A DNA stretch of 64,000 nt from Propionicimonas sp. (GCF_029975155.1 NZ_JARKPQ010000200.1:106725-170724), one strand, 5' to 3'; counted from the first letter of the stretch, positions 8,609 through 16,988 are shown. Numbers and translations: made by a program. Notes: a model not told the origin generated them from the sequence alone.

Positions 8609-8761
8609 GTGAGGAAGCTGCACAAGAGGTCACGCGGGCTCGCTGTGCTGCGGTGCGTGGTGGTGGTCGCCGGTTGCGCCTACGCCGGGTGGCGCTGGTG
8701 GCGGCTGGCGAACCAGGAGAACGCCGAGGCCTGGGCCGCGGCCACCGACCGGATCAGGTGA
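8609..8761 (+). CDS. DLW-39-like micropeptide
   Basis: 50 aa from GTG at 8609. A short basic N-terminus is followed by a single hydrophobic helix (AVLRCVVVVAGCAYAGWRWW) and an acidic C-terminus AEAWAAATD that resembles the QDLW.EATD end of actinobacterial DLW-39 family peptides. It starts 22 bp after the LCP-like gene, with a TAGGCT box just upstream that suggests a leaderless transcript. Family function is unknown. The size, membrane helix and tail support the call, but the diagnostic DLW is not exact. Confidence 0.55.
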   Translation: MRKLHKRSRGLAVLRCVVVVAGCAYAGWRWWRLANQENAEAWAAATDRIR

Positions 8762-8770
8762 GCCGGCCGG

Positions 8771-9178
8771 TCATTCCAGGTAGTCGTCGGCCGGCGCCGG
8801 TTCGTGTTCGAGCACGCGTTCCATCGCCTCGCCCACGGCGACCGCGTGGTCGGCCGGGTCGTCCATCGTGCTCAGTCGCGCGTGGAGTTCGGGATCGACG
8901 GACGCAGCCCACGCCAGCAGGTCGAACACCTCGAAGCTGATCTCCACCGGGTCGCCGTGGCGGTCGAACTTGAGCCACAGATCGAGGCAGGCCGGCGGCC
9001 AGTGCGTCCCGTACGAGTCCTCGATCCCGAGCCCCGGGTGTGAGCGGACGAAGGACTCCGGTTCGGCCTCGAACAGCACGGCCTCGCCGTCGTCGGTCTC
9101 GGTGACCGAGTTGAACTCGAAGCCGTACGGAGCGAGCTCGTCGATGAGCGCGTCGGGGTAGTCGTCCGGGATCTGCAT
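8771..9178 (-). CDS. Hypothetical acidic protein
   Basis: 135 aa, strongly acidic (MQIPDDYPDALIDELAPYGF...), no signal peptide or membrane segment. The composition (many Asp/Glu, one short Trp-containing core) resembles small immunity-like or nucleotide-mimic proteins, but I recognise no family. It ends 9 bp past the DLW-39-like stop on the opposite strand. Its ATG is adjacent to the stop of the DUF89 gene, so it may be the last gene of that minus-strand unit. Confidence 0.65.
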   Translation of the reverse strand: MQIPDDYPDALIDELAPYGFEFNSVTETDDGEAVLFEAEPESFVRSHPGLGIEDSYGTHWPPACLDLWLKFDRHGDPVEISFEVFDLLAWAASVDPELHARLSTMDDPADHAVAVGEAMERVLEHEPAPADDYLE

Positions 9179-9179
9179 G

Positions 9180-10091
9180 TCACCACGCTAGTGCGTGTGA
9201 CCGCGCGGTGGCTGTGGGGGAGCATGAGTCCCGGATGGAAGGATCAACAGCCACGAGGGAGTAGTCGCCAACGGCAACCCCGAGAGCGCTGGCTATCCTG
9301 ATGCACTTCGCCTTCAGAAGAAAGTACACCCTGCGCTGCGTGGTGCCCGCGAGCGCTTCGAAGTTCCCTTGTCCTTTGGACAGAACGACATCTGCCCGAC
9401 CCAGGAGATCAAGGAACTCCGGGCTGGCCGAGTTCAGGAGCAGGCCGGGTGCTGCGCAGCCCGTGGAAACAACGCGAGTGACTCCGGACATCCCCGCCTT
9501 CTGGGCATCGGGCAGCGTCGCATCGTTGATGATCGGTTCGCTTCGAACGGCGAACACCACATCGTGATTCTGTCCGAGATAGCGAATCAACGGCTTGTCG
9601 AAGACCGCCTCGCCGGCGTTGTCAGCGACGACCACGACGAGGCCAGGGCTGATCAGGTCCTCCTCGAGCAGATCGAGATCGCAGCGCGCGAAGGGACGCT
9701 CGAGTTCGTCGGTCACACAGGTCTCGATGCTGAGGTCGGAGTAGACGGCGGCGTCCAGGATGTTGCCCGTGGCCGAGATCTTGAGAGCCCTCAGCAGTGT
9801 CCCTGGGCCAGAACCGAGGAATCGGTCAAGCAGCGGTTCGAGCCGCAGCGCGGCTTCGATGTCGCGGTCCTTGATGCTTCGGTACGGATCGGCTTTCCCC
9901 GTGGTGCGCTTGATGGTCGCGTGAACAGCTCGCGCGATTTCCGGCGCGGATGAGTAGGCGCCGTGCCCGCCAAGGATCTGGAGCGCATCATCGAGGATGC
10001 GGCCTTGTGTCTGCTCGTCGTCAGTGGCGAGTCGCGCGGCTTCGAGCGCCTGTCTGAGCAGGCACGGAAGGCAGTCGAGGAACAGTTGCGT
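9180..10091 (-). CDS. DUF89 (ARMT1-like) damage-control phosphatase family protein
   Basis: 303 aa if read from the codon at 10091. Family hallmarks are an N-terminal DCLPCLLRQALEA (CxxC..RQA), the metal-site motif VVVVADNAGEAVFDKPLI, an IINDAT segment, and KGQGNFEAL. DUF89 proteins are metal-dependent phosphatases that remove unwanted phosphorylated metabolites. The expected initiator position holds ACG, 5 nt after AAGGGAG. No ATG or GTG lies in frame there, and the first GTG (9716) would cut off the conserved N-terminus. Either ACG is used, or the start codon is mutated. It lies downstream of the DeoR repressor next to a kinase operon, which fits removal of an accumulated phospho-intermediate. 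Confidence 0.75.
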   Translation of the reverse strand, partial: TQLFLDCLPCLLRQALEAARLATDDEQTQGRILDDALQILGGHGAYSSAPEIARAVHATIKRTTGKADPYRSIKDRDIEAALRLEPLLDRFLGSGPGTLLRALKISATGNILDAAVYSDLSIETCVTDELERPFARCDLDLLEEDLISPGLVVVVADNAGEAVFDKPLIRYLGQNHDVVFAVRSEPIINDATLPDAQKAGMSGVTRVVSTGCAAPGLLLNSASPEFLDLLGRADVVLSKGQGNFEALAGTTQRRVYFLLKAKCIRIASALGVAVGDYSLVAVDPSIRDSCSPTATARSHALAW

Positions 10092-10220
10092 GGTATCTCC
10101 CTTCGTTTTCGCGGCCGACGAGTCCTGGCCTGCCGCGTCCTTCGTTGCACATGCCCTGACGGAGCAGGTCCCGGTGGCGGGTCTCCACGGGCGCCCCGGC
10201 CGGGCGGCGGCAGTGTCGTC

Positions 10221-11018
10221 CTATGGGCGCATGACCTTGACGCCTTCGTGACCGAGTCGCTCTCGAAGCTCCACAGGTGCGTCGTCGGTCACCAGGACAT
10301 CCACCTCGGCCCAGGAGAGACCGGAGGCGGGGGCGCGCAACCCGAGCTTGCTTGAGTCGGCGAGTACGACCACGGTCTGTGAGCGGGAGGCCATCACCCT
10401 CGCGACATGAGCGTCATCGACGGAGCGCCACATCACGCCGAACGCGGGGTCGATGGCGTCGCAACCGATGAACGCGACACTCGCGGTGAGCGCCTCCAGG
10501 CTGCGGGCGGCGAGCGGGCCCACCGTTCCGAAGGAGGAGTGTCGCAGGAAGCCGCCGAGGCAGAGCACGTCGACGGTGGGCACCGCTGCGAGGAACTCAG
10601 CGATGTTGAGGGCTGACGTCGCGACGGTCAGTTCCTTCGCCGACGCCGCGACCTCATGGGCGAAGGCGAGCATGGTGGAGCCATCGTTGATGAACACGAG
10701 GGATTCGGGCGGGACCAACTCCGAGGCCACGTGGCCGATCTGGGTCTTCTCCCTGGCCTTGCGCAGGCGCCGGCTCTCGTACTCCTCGTCCAGCGTCGAG
10801 GGCACTTCGATCGCGCGAGCTCCGCCCCGGGTGCGTTCGAGCGTGCCTTGCTCCGCGAGCCGGCTCAGGTCCCGTCTGAGCGTCGCGAGACTGGCACCCG
10901 TCACCTCCTGCAGTTCGGCGAGTCCGACGATTCGCCGTTGCTCGACAGCGTGCAGGATGAGCGCTTCCCGCTCAGCCGATGTCGACACTCCGACGGCCCC
11001 AGCGTCAAGATCACTCAT
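10221..11018 (-). CDS. DeoR-family transcriptional regulator
   Basis: 265 aa. An N-terminal winged HTH is seen (REALILHAVEQRRIVGLAEL ... TLRRDLSRLAEQGTLERTRGGA), with the typical RRDL recognition helix and RTRGGA wing. A DeoR sensor domain follows (FINDGSTMLAFA, TSALNIAEFLA, VDVLCLGGFLR, FIGCDAIDP, ADSSKLG). Such regulators respond to phosphorylated sugars or related small phospho-metabolites and repress adjacent catabolic operons. It is divergent from the kinase/transporter/dehydrogenase operon and shares a 220-bp control region with it, so it is the obvious repressor of that operon. Confidence 0.93.
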   Translation of the reverse strand: MSDLDAGAVGVSTSAEREALILHAVEQRRIVGLAELQEVTGASLATLRRDLSRLAEQGTLERTRGGARAIEVPSTLDEEYESRRLRKAREKTQIGHVASELVPPESLVFINDGSTMLAFAHEVAASAKELTVATSALNIAEFLAAVPTVDVLCLGGFLRHSSFGTVGPLAARSLEALTASVAFIGCDAIDPAFGVMWRSVDDAHVARVMASRSQTVVVLADSSKLGLRAPASGLSWAEVDVLVTDDAPVELRERLGHEGVKVMRP

Positions 11019-11035
11019 TTTCGCTCACTCAATCC

Positions 11036-11064
11036 TTGACTATGATTGTTCTTGATCGTACAGT
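11036..11064 (+). promoter_or_regulatory. Sigma-70-type promoter of the kinase-transporter-oxidoreductase operon
   Basis: TTGACT (11036-11041), a 17-bp spacer and TACAGT (11059-11064) form a near-consensus promoter facing the operon. The AT-rich spacer holds the near-direct elements TGATTG and TTGATCG, a plausible DeoR operator. The predicted transcript would carry a leader of about 170 nt before the GTG at 11241. Confidence 0.6.
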
Positions 11065-11240
11065 CTACCTCACGCCGGCAGCTCCTCAGTCGGAAGAGGG
11101 CACTCGTAGCCGAGGTCACTCTCGAAGACCAGAACCGAGCCGGACCACAGTCGCATCGATCCAGCGGCATGGAACCAGTTGCCCCACGCCGCCAACCGCG
11201 CTCGCCGACGACGCACGAGCCGGAACAGGAAGGAGTAGGC

Positions 11241-12503
11241 GTGAGCACGACAATCGGTGGGGAGCAGATCATCCCCGTGGGCGACGCCGGTGTCGACCCG
11301 CAGATCGTCAGGGACGAGGTGCTGGACGTCCTCATCGCCCGATACGACCTGGGTGACATCATCGATGTCTGGCCAATCTCGGGTGGCTACGTCAACTGGA
11401 GCTTCGGCGCCAAGGCTGTCTCCAAGGGTGTGGAGACGCAGTACTTCATCCGCAAGTACAACCGAGGCGCAACGGCCGAGAGCGTCCGATACGAACATGC
11501 ACTGGTGGAGCACCTGGTCGAGTGCGGGTTCGACAAGGTCGCTCCCGTTGTCCGGGCTGATGACGGGGAATCGTTCGTGATCACGCATGAGGCGGGGAGT
11601 GCTCAGGCCGAACGATACGTCGCGGTCTACGGGTTCCTTCCAGGCGAGTGCAAGTACTCCTGGTGCTTCGACACAGATGTCACCGAAAAGGAGTTGAACA
11701 GCTGCGCACGAACCCTTGCGGAGTACCACGCACACATCAGCAGCATTCCGCCGGGCCTCGTAGGGCCCGCCCCATCGCCAGGTGCATACCAGGGCAGTGG
11801 AGTGATGCCAAGGATCATGGATCTCCTGCCCACTCTTCCGCCGATCTACGAGTCGCTGGCTGCGCGGACGGAGAAGAACGTCTTCGGACGGTACCTGCGC
11901 GAGAACATCGATGACATCCTTCGATGCGTCCGTGACGCGACCCGAACCGCCCACCAGCTCCACGGTCTCCCCTCGCTCACCGTGCACTCTGACTTCCACG
12001 CCGGGAACGTGAAGTACCGCGACAGCGAGGTTGTCGCCCTCTTCGACTTCGATTACGCCCGGTTCGACTACCGCATGTTCGACATCGGGCACGCGCTGCA
12101 CTTCTTCTGCTTCTCCTGGGATCCGCAGCATGACGGCGACCTGTGGCAGGACAAGCTGAGGGCCTTCGTTCGTGAGTACCAGATGGCCGCCGAGGAAATC
12201 GATGCCGTGGGTCCCCTGAACGCCGCAGAACTGCGGAACACCATCCCCTTCCTTCACGCAGGGAACATCTTCACGCTCGATTGGGACATCCGCGACTTCT
12301 TTGCCGCGCCCGGGCGCGACCCGGAGGAATACATCGGCTATCTACAGCACAACGTGCGGCTCATGAAGACAATCGACGCGAAACAGGACGAGATCGGCCG
12401 CCTGGTGGCCGAAGCCGCCCGGTGGGACAAAGCCAGCGATCGGGTGCTTCGAGGGCGTGAGAAGACAAAACCGGCTGCAACACTCGACGGAAAGGCAAAG
12501 TAA
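11241..12503 (+). CDS. APH/choline-kinase-fold small-molecule kinase
   Basis: 420 aa. The catalytic loop HSDFHAGNVKYR and the metal-binding DFDYARFDYRMFDIG are the Brenner motifs of the aminoglycoside-phosphotransferase/homoserine-kinase/choline-kinase fold. IRKYNRG supplies the ATP lysine, and a glycine-containing strand (ISGGYVNWSF) precedes it. I chose GTG 11241 because AGGAAGGAG lies 6 nt upstream; a longer reading would add low-complexity residues. It is the first gene of an operon with a transporter and two flavoproteins, so its substrate is probably a small alcohol or amino-alcohol taken up by the neighbour. The true substrate is unknown. Confidence 0.85.
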   Translation: MSTTIGGEQIIPVGDAGVDPQIVRDEVLDVLIARYDLGDIIDVWPISGGYVNWSFGAKAVSKGVETQYFIRKYNRGATAESVRYEHALVEHLVECGFDKVAPVVRADDGESFVITHEAGSAQAERYVAVYGFLPGECKYSWCFDTDVTEKELNSCARTLAEYHAHISSIPPGLVGPAPSPGAYQGSGVMPRIMDLLPTLPPIYESLAARTEKNVFGRYLRENIDDILRCVRDATRTAHQLHGLPSLTVHSDFHAGNVKYRDSEVVALFDFDYARFDYRMFDIGHALHFFCFSWDPQHDGDLWQDKLRAFVREYQMAAEEIDAVGPLNAAELRNTIPFLHAGNIFTLDWDIRDFFAAPGRDPEEYIGYLQHNVRLMKTIDAKQDEIGRLVAEAARWDKASDRVLRGREKTKPAATLDGKAK

Positions 12504-13540
12504 TGCCAGTTTTGACGAAGGCAGAAGACCTGCGAGCCTCAGTGGATCTGCGACACGCGCGGCGGGGGCTGGGTACCGGGTCGATCGCCGGCGCGAGCTA
12601 CGGCCTGGTCGGAGTCGTCGGCGGCATCGCGCTCGCCACCGATCCGCTCGTGAGCGCCCAGGGCATCGTGACCGCGGCGCTCGTGCTCGCGGCTCTTCAG
12701 ATGGGCCTCGGTGGGATCTGGGTCACCCTCTGGAACGTCGTTACCGGTCGGGACCGCGAAATCCTCAGAGCGGTGAGGACCAAGCCCGGCGTGGTCGTGA
12801 TGGTGGCATCGCTCTTCGGGGGAGTGCTCGCCATGGTCGGCTTCTGGGTCGGCCTCAGCATGACCACACCCGCCTACGCACTGGCGATCAGCGCCATGTT
12901 CCCCATCGTGGGAGCCATTCTCGCCGCCGTCTTCCTGCGCGAACGGATCGTGCGCCGGGTCTGGCTGGGCGTCCTCCTCGCTGTCGCAGGTGCGGTCGTC
13001 GTCGGGTGGACACCTCCCGAAGGCGACTACCCGCACTTCTACCTGGGTCTCATCCTGTGTGGCCTCGCCACACTCGGGTGGGGAATCGAGGGCGTCGTTG
13101 CGACCTTCGGCATGGACATGGTCGACCCAGCGATCGCGGTCAACATCCGAGAGCTCACTGCGGGCCTGGTGTTCCTGCTGGGCGTCTTCCCGTTCGTTGC
13201 CCTGACGGGAGGCAACCCGTACGAGACGATCGGGCACATCTTCACGGCCGGCTTCCGAACGGGGGCCTTCTGGCTCGTCCTGCTCTGCGCCTTCCTGCAG
13301 GCAACGACAGACCTGACCTGGTACCGGGCCATGAACACCACCGGCGTGGCCCGTGCGATGGCCCTCAACGTCACCTATGCGTTCTGGGGATTCCCGTTCG
13401 GATTCCTTCTCTCCAAGGTCAGCGACGCCGTCGTGTTCGTCTTCAATGGGTACCTGGTCGGCGGCGCCGTACTCATTGTTCTCGGTGTTGTGCTGGTGAT
13501 CGACAACCCGCGGGAACTGGTCAAGCTGCGGAACCGCTAG
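12503..13540 (+). CDS. EamA/DMT-superfamily transporter
   Basis: 345 aa with about ten hydrophobic helices in two EamA-like halves. The first half includes 'YALAISAMFPIVGAILAAVF', the typical end-of-repeat motif; the second ends with IVLGVVLVI. The ATG shares a base with the kinase stop (TAATG), so the two are translationally coupled. DMT proteins are drug/metabolite transporters with either import or export polarity. The kinase coupling favours substrate uptake, but that is inference. Confidence 0.88.
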   Translation: MPVLTKAEDLRASVDLRHARRGLGTGSIAGASYGLVGVVGGIALATDPLVSAQGIVTAALVLAALQMGLGGIWVTLWNVVTGRDREILRAVRTKPGVVVMVASLFGGVLAMVGFWVGLSMTTPAYALAISAMFPIVGAILAAVFLRERIVRRVWLGVLLAVAGAVVVGWTPPEGDYPHFYLGLILCGLATLGWGIEGVVATFGMDMVDPAIAVNIRELTAGLVFLLGVFPFVALTGGNPYETIGHIFTAGFRTGAFWLVLLCAFLQATTDLTWYRAMNTTGVARAMALNVTYAFWGFPFGFLLSKVSDAVVFVFNGYLVGGAVLIVLGVVLVIDNPRELVKLRNR

Positions 13541-13558
13541 TAGAAAGACACAATCATC

Positions 13559-13858
13559 ATGCTTCTCCCCCTGAGATTCAGAATCATCACCGAACTCGCT
13601 ACGGGCGGTGCGCAGGACACGGCCGCGATCATGCAGTCCCTGGCCCCGGAGTACGGCCGTGAGCGGCAATTCACCAAGAAGATGATCGATAACCACCTCC
13701 AGTCGCTGCGCGCGGTGGGGCTGGTCGAGGACGTGGCCGTCTCACTCGACCGGGACGGAGGTCTGGTCAGGACCGCCGGCATCACCGACGCCGGCCGGAA
13801 GCTGCTCAAGTACCTACCCCGAGACTGGCGCAGAAGAGTCGGCGCACCGGGTCGTTGA
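13559..13858 (+). CDS. Small winged-helix DNA-binding protein
   Basis: 99 aa. The sequence reads as a single wHTH domain: RFRIITELATGG (helix 1), AIMQSLAP, KKMIDNHLQSLRAVGLVEDV (recognition helix and wing) and a C-terminal ITDAGRKLLKYLP typical of PadR/ArsR-like proteins. It sits between the transporter and the flavoprotein genes on the same strand and may be a second regulator of the locus or sense its own ligand. The start ATG follows an AGAAAGA-type site. Confidence 0.7.
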   Translation: MLLPLRFRIITELATGGAQDTAAIMQSLAPEYGRERQFTKKMIDNHLQSLRAVGLVEDVAVSLDRDGGLVRTAGITDAGRKLLKYLPRDWRRRVGAPGR

Positions 13859-13904
13859 CCGGTCGCACGAGCCTCAGTGAACCTGTAAGAGAAGGAAAGA
13901 CGTA

Positions 13905-15299
13905 GTGACCGAAGCACAATACGACGTGGTCGTCATCGGTGCGGGCGCAATTGGCTCAGCCGTGGCCAGGGACCTCGCCGGCACAAGCAATCGAGTGGCT
14001 CTCATTGAGGCCAGAGGTGACGTCTGCGAGGGAACGTCCAAGGCGAATACTGCACTTCTCTGCACGGGATTCGACGCCAAACCGAACTCACTGGAGTCCA
14101 GGCTCTACTCTCGCGGCTACGAGCTCATGATGAAGTATTGTGAGGAAACGGGCATTGCCGTGGACAGATGTGGCGGAGTCCTCGTTGCCTGGGATGAGGA
14201 GCAGGCCGCGACACTTCCACAGTTGCAGGCGGAGGCCGAACTCAACGGATACATGGAGTCGCGGATTCTCAGCTCGAGCGAGGTGTACGCGCTGCTACCC
14301 GAACTCGGGCACGGCGTGACCGCAGGTCTGGAAGTGCCGGGCGAGTCGATCATCGATCCGTGGTCGGTTCCGCTCGCGTGCGCGACCGATGCAGTCAGCC
14401 GCGGAGCCGATCTCCATCTGAACTGTCGTGTCGAGTCGATTCAGGTCGGTGCCGAGGTGACCACCCTGTCCACCTCCTCAGGCGATATCACCACGCGCTG
14501 GGTGGTGAACTCGGCAGGACTCGGTGGTGACGTCATCGACAGGTTCTACGGCTACGACCGCATTCATCTGTTCCCCAGGCGCGGTGAACTGCTCGTCTTC
14601 GACAAGCTCTCCGCGTCCATCGCGCCGAAGATCGTGCTCGCTGTTCCGTCCAAGGTCACCAAGGGCGTCCTCATCTCGCCCACAGTCTTCGGCAACGTGA
14701 TGTTGGGCCCAAATGCGGAGATCATCGAAGACCGGGAGGACACGTCGACGACCCGCGACGGCTTTGACTTCATCCTTGAGAAGGGTCGGCGTGTCTTCCC
14801 CCAGCTCATGGAGGAAGAGGTCACCGCGGCCTATGCGGGCCTGCGGGCCGGTCACGACCAGAAGGACTGCCTGGTCGAGCGCGACTCGGCTCAGCGATAC
14901 GTCATCACCGCCGCCTTCAGGGCCGGCCTCACCTTCGCGCTCTCCGTCGCGGAACTCGTACACCAACTGCTCGGTGAGTCTGATCTGGACATGAGCTACC
15001 GACCGTCGCTCCCAGCGCCGGTGAGGGTGCCACCGCTGGGCGCCAAGCAGTTGCGTCCGTATGAGGACGATGTGTTGATCGCTCAGGATTCTGCGTATGG
15101 GGAGGTGGTGTGTTTCTGTGAGCGGGTCACGAGGGGTGAGATCCGCGACGCCTGCCACAGCCTGATCCCGGCCCGTGACCAGGGGGGGCTCCGGCGGCGG
15201 ACCCGGGTCATGAACGGCCGCTGCCAGGGGTTCTTCTGCGGGGCGGCGGTGAAGGCCATCCTCGACGAGGCTCTGGCCAGTAAGGACGACGCGCGATGA
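13905..15299 (+). CDS. GlpA-like FAD-dependent dehydrogenase with C-terminal BFD [2Fe-2S] domain
   Basis: 464 aa. The N-terminal dinucleotide-binding motif is GAGAIGSAVARDL. The body is DAO/glycerol-3-phosphate-dehydrogenase type (ARGDVCEGTSKANTAL, YAGLRAG). The C-terminus has CFCERVT and GRCQGFFCG, i.e. CxC...CxxxxC of a bacterioferritin-associated-ferredoxin (BFD) cluster domain as in GlpA, HcnC and opine oxidase subunits. Such enzymes oxidise a small substrate at FAD and pass electrons through a partner flavoprotein. Because the first gene of the operon is a kinase, the substrate may be phosphorylated, as with glycerol 3-phosphate. GTG start with AAGGAAAG upstream. Confidence 0.88.
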   Translation: MTEAQYDVVVIGAGAIGSAVARDLAGTSNRVALIEARGDVCEGTSKANTALLCTGFDAKPNSLESRLYSRGYELMMKYCEETGIAVDRCGGVLVAWDEEQAATLPQLQAEAELNGYMESRILSSSEVYALLPELGHGVTAGLEVPGESIIDPWSVPLACATDAVSRGADLHLNCRVESIQVGAEVTTLSTSSGDITTRWVVNSAGLGGDVIDRFYGYDRIHLFPRRGELLVFDKLSASIAPKIVLAVPSKVTKGVLISPTVFGNVMLGPNAEIIEDREDTSTTRDGFDFILEKGRRVFPQLMEEEVTAAYAGLRAGHDQKDCLVERDSAQRYVITAAFRAGLTFALSVAELVHQLLGESDLDMSYRPSLPAPVRVPPLGAKQLRPYEDDVLIAQDSAYGEVVCFCERVTRGEIRDACHSLIPARDQGGLRRRTRVMNGRCQGFFCGAAVKAILDEALASKDDAR

Positions 15300-16549
15300 G
15301 CCAGCCCACCAAGACCCCCGCGGTCGCTGTCGTCGGTGCCGGACCCTCGGGCCTGCAGGCTGCAGCCGACCTGGCCAGGACGCTCAGGGGCGACGTGCTC
15401 GTCCTCGACCGCGAGACCCAGCCCGGCGGCATTCCCCGCCACTGCTTCCACTCCGGCTACGGCATCAAGGACCTGCACCGGTTCATCAGCGGCCCTCACT
15501 ATGCCGGGATCCTCACCGATCGGGCCGTGGCCGCCGGCGCCGACATCGTCACCAGCGCGATGGTCACCGGGTGGACGCCTGAAGGCTCGCTCGAGATCAC
15601 CTCCCCCGGCGGACGGTTCACCGTTGCGGCGAAGGCGACGATCCTGGCCACGGGTGCGCGGGAGCGCCCCCGCACCGCCCGGCGCATTCCGGGTGACCGT
15701 CCGGCGGGGGTGTACACCACCGGGCAGCTGCAGAACCTCGTCCACCTGCACCACCAGAAGGTCGGCACCCGCGCGGTGATCGTCGGCTCGGAGCTGGTCA
15801 GCTGGTCGGCGGCGCTCACCCTGCGGCACGCCGGCTGCCGCACCGTACTGATGACCACCGAGTACCCGGCACCGGACGTGTACCGGCTGTTCTCCACCTT
15901 TGGCCGCGTCTGGTTCCGCACCACGGTGGCCACCCGCACCAGGGTCGTGCGAGTCATCGGTCGCGGCCGGGTGTCGGGGGTCGAGATCGAGGACACCCTC
16001 AATGGCGCCCGGACGATCGTGGACTGCGACACGGTGGTCTTCACCGGTGACTGGATTCCCGACTACGAACTGGCCCGTTCTGCCGGCATCGCACTCGATC
16101 CGCACACCCTGGGGCCGGCCGTCGACACGCGGTTGCGGACCGAGCGGGACGGCGTCTTCGCCATCGGCAACCTCGTCCACCCGGTCGACACGGCCGACGG
16201 GGCCGCCCTGGACGGGGCGCACGTCGCGCCGCATGTGCTGCGGTACCTCGACGGTCAGGCGCCGGCTCGGCCCGGCGTGGAGCTGGCACCAGGCCGGGGC
16301 TTCCGGTGGGTGTCGCCGTCCCGATTCCACCCGGGCGACACCGGGCCGGCCCGAGGGTTCCTCCTCATGTGGCCTGACGAGTTCCACAGCCGGCCGACCG
16401 TGGTCGCCAGGCAGGCCGGGCACGAGATCGGGCGGATCAGGACCTGGTGGCCCGCCGCTCCCGGCCGCGTGTTCCGCATCCCGTATCTGCTGCTGGCCGA
16501 GGCGAACCAGGCCAAGGGGCCAGTCACCGTCGAGATCGCGAGCAGCTGA
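15296..16549 (+). CDS. FAD/NAD(P)-binding oxidoreductase, partner subunit of the GlpA-like enzyme
   Basis: 417 aa. The FAD motif GAGPSGLQAA is at the N-terminus, TILATGARERPR in the middle, and a second Rossmann segment VIVGSELVSWSAALTL near residue 155. DGVFAIGNLVHPVD is the conserved FAD-ribityl region. The ATG overlaps the previous stop (ATGA), so the two flavoproteins are made together and probably form an alpha-beta dehydrogenase like HcnB/HcnC or OoxA/OoxB. The third subunit sometimes present in such systems (GlpC or a DUF1667 protein) is not seen here. Confidence 0.85.
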   Translation: MSQPTKTPAVAVVGAGPSGLQAAADLARTLRGDVLVLDRETQPGGIPRHCFHSGYGIKDLHRFISGPHYAGILTDRAVAAGADIVTSAMVTGWTPEGSLEITSPGGRFTVAAKATILATGARERPRTARRIPGDRPAGVYTTGQLQNLVHLHHQKVGTRAVIVGSELVSWSAALTLRHAGCRTVLMTTEYPAPDVYRLFSTFGRVWFRTTVATRTRVVRVIGRGRVSGVEIEDTLNGARTIVDCDTVVFTGDWIPDYELARSAGIALDPHTLGPAVDTRLRTERDGVFAIGNLVHPVDTADGAALDGAHVAPHVLRYLDGQAPARPGVELAPGRGFRWVSPSRFHPGDTGPARGFLLMWPDEFHSRPTVVARQAGHEIGRIRTWWPAAPGRVFRIPYLLLAEANQAKGPVTVEIASS

Positions 16550-16585
16550 ACTCCCAACCCCAGTCGGTCCGGTCCAGGTTATCGA

Positions 16586-16613
16586 GTTGGCCCGCGAGTC
16601 GTTGCGGGCCAAC
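16586..16613 (+). terminator. Hairpin after the oxidoreductase operon
   Basis: A perfect 10-bp stem, GTTGGCCCGC / GCGGGCCAAC, with an 8-nt loop begins 36 bp after the last stop codon. There is no U-tract, as is common for actinobacterial terminators. Confidence 0.6.
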
Positions 16614-16831
16614 AGAGCCCAGTCCGGGCCGATGGCCCAGGGATCCAAGTAACCGATGACGCGACTCAGCTGTCACCCATGTCGCGACTCATCACAGAGG
16701 TGGAGCCTGAGGTACCCAACTTGAACCTCATGCGCCGGCTGGATCGCCTTGACTCCGCGTGGATTCAGGGATCTACGACCATTGAGGCGCCGCCGCCATT
16801 CGTGTTCGACGAGGGTTTCGACGTCATCGAG

Positions 16832-16855
16832 AACCCTAGTAAACGTAGTAGAACC
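16832..16855 (+). repeat. Left attachment-site repeat (attL) of the genomic island
   Basis: 24 bp matching 28780-28803 at 20 positions. The last 12 bases (CGTAGTAGAACC) and the blocks AACCC and AGT are identical. A direct repeat flanking a recombinase-bearing segment is expected for serine-recombinase integration. Bases 16614-16831 to its left hold no gene I can support. Confidence 0.7.
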
Positions 16856-16859
16856 CCTT

Positions 16860-16988
16860 TTGACTGAGAAGGAAGTAGAAGCTATTCGAACCGCCCGGGC
16901 GGGCGGCGAGAGCGTCACGGTGATCGCGGAGCGATTTGGTGTGAGCCGGATGACGGTGTGGCAGAAGACACGAAACTCGACCACCTGA
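16860..16988 (+). CDS. Small resolvase-type HTH peptide (possible directionality factor or remnant)
   Basis: 42 aa if started at TTG 16860. The sequence TEKEVEAIRTARAGG then IAERFGVSRMTVWQKTR is a textbook HTH of the type found at the C-terminus of Hin/resolvase proteins. It lies directly inside the left att repeat. It may be a genuine DNA-binding peptide (an excisionase-like factor) or the surviving tail of an older recombinase. No good ribosome-binding site is visible, so expression is uncertain. Confidence 0.4.
   Translation: MTEKEVEAIRTARAGGESVTVIAERFGVSRMTVWQKTRNSTT

Noticed and set aside
9791..10150. 119-codon Arg/Ser-rich minus-strand open frame
   Set aside because: Overlaps the N-terminal half of the DUF89 protein in another frame, and the DUF89 frame carries the conserved motifs.
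11065..11240. Possible riboswitch in the 170-nt leader of the kinase operon
   Set aside because: No known aptamer motif or strong terminator hairpin seen; left as plain leader.
16679..16867. 62-aa open frame to the left of and across attL
   Set aside because: No family resemblance, no ribosome-binding site and a weak codon pattern; it may be part of an interrupted host gene but cannot be supported.
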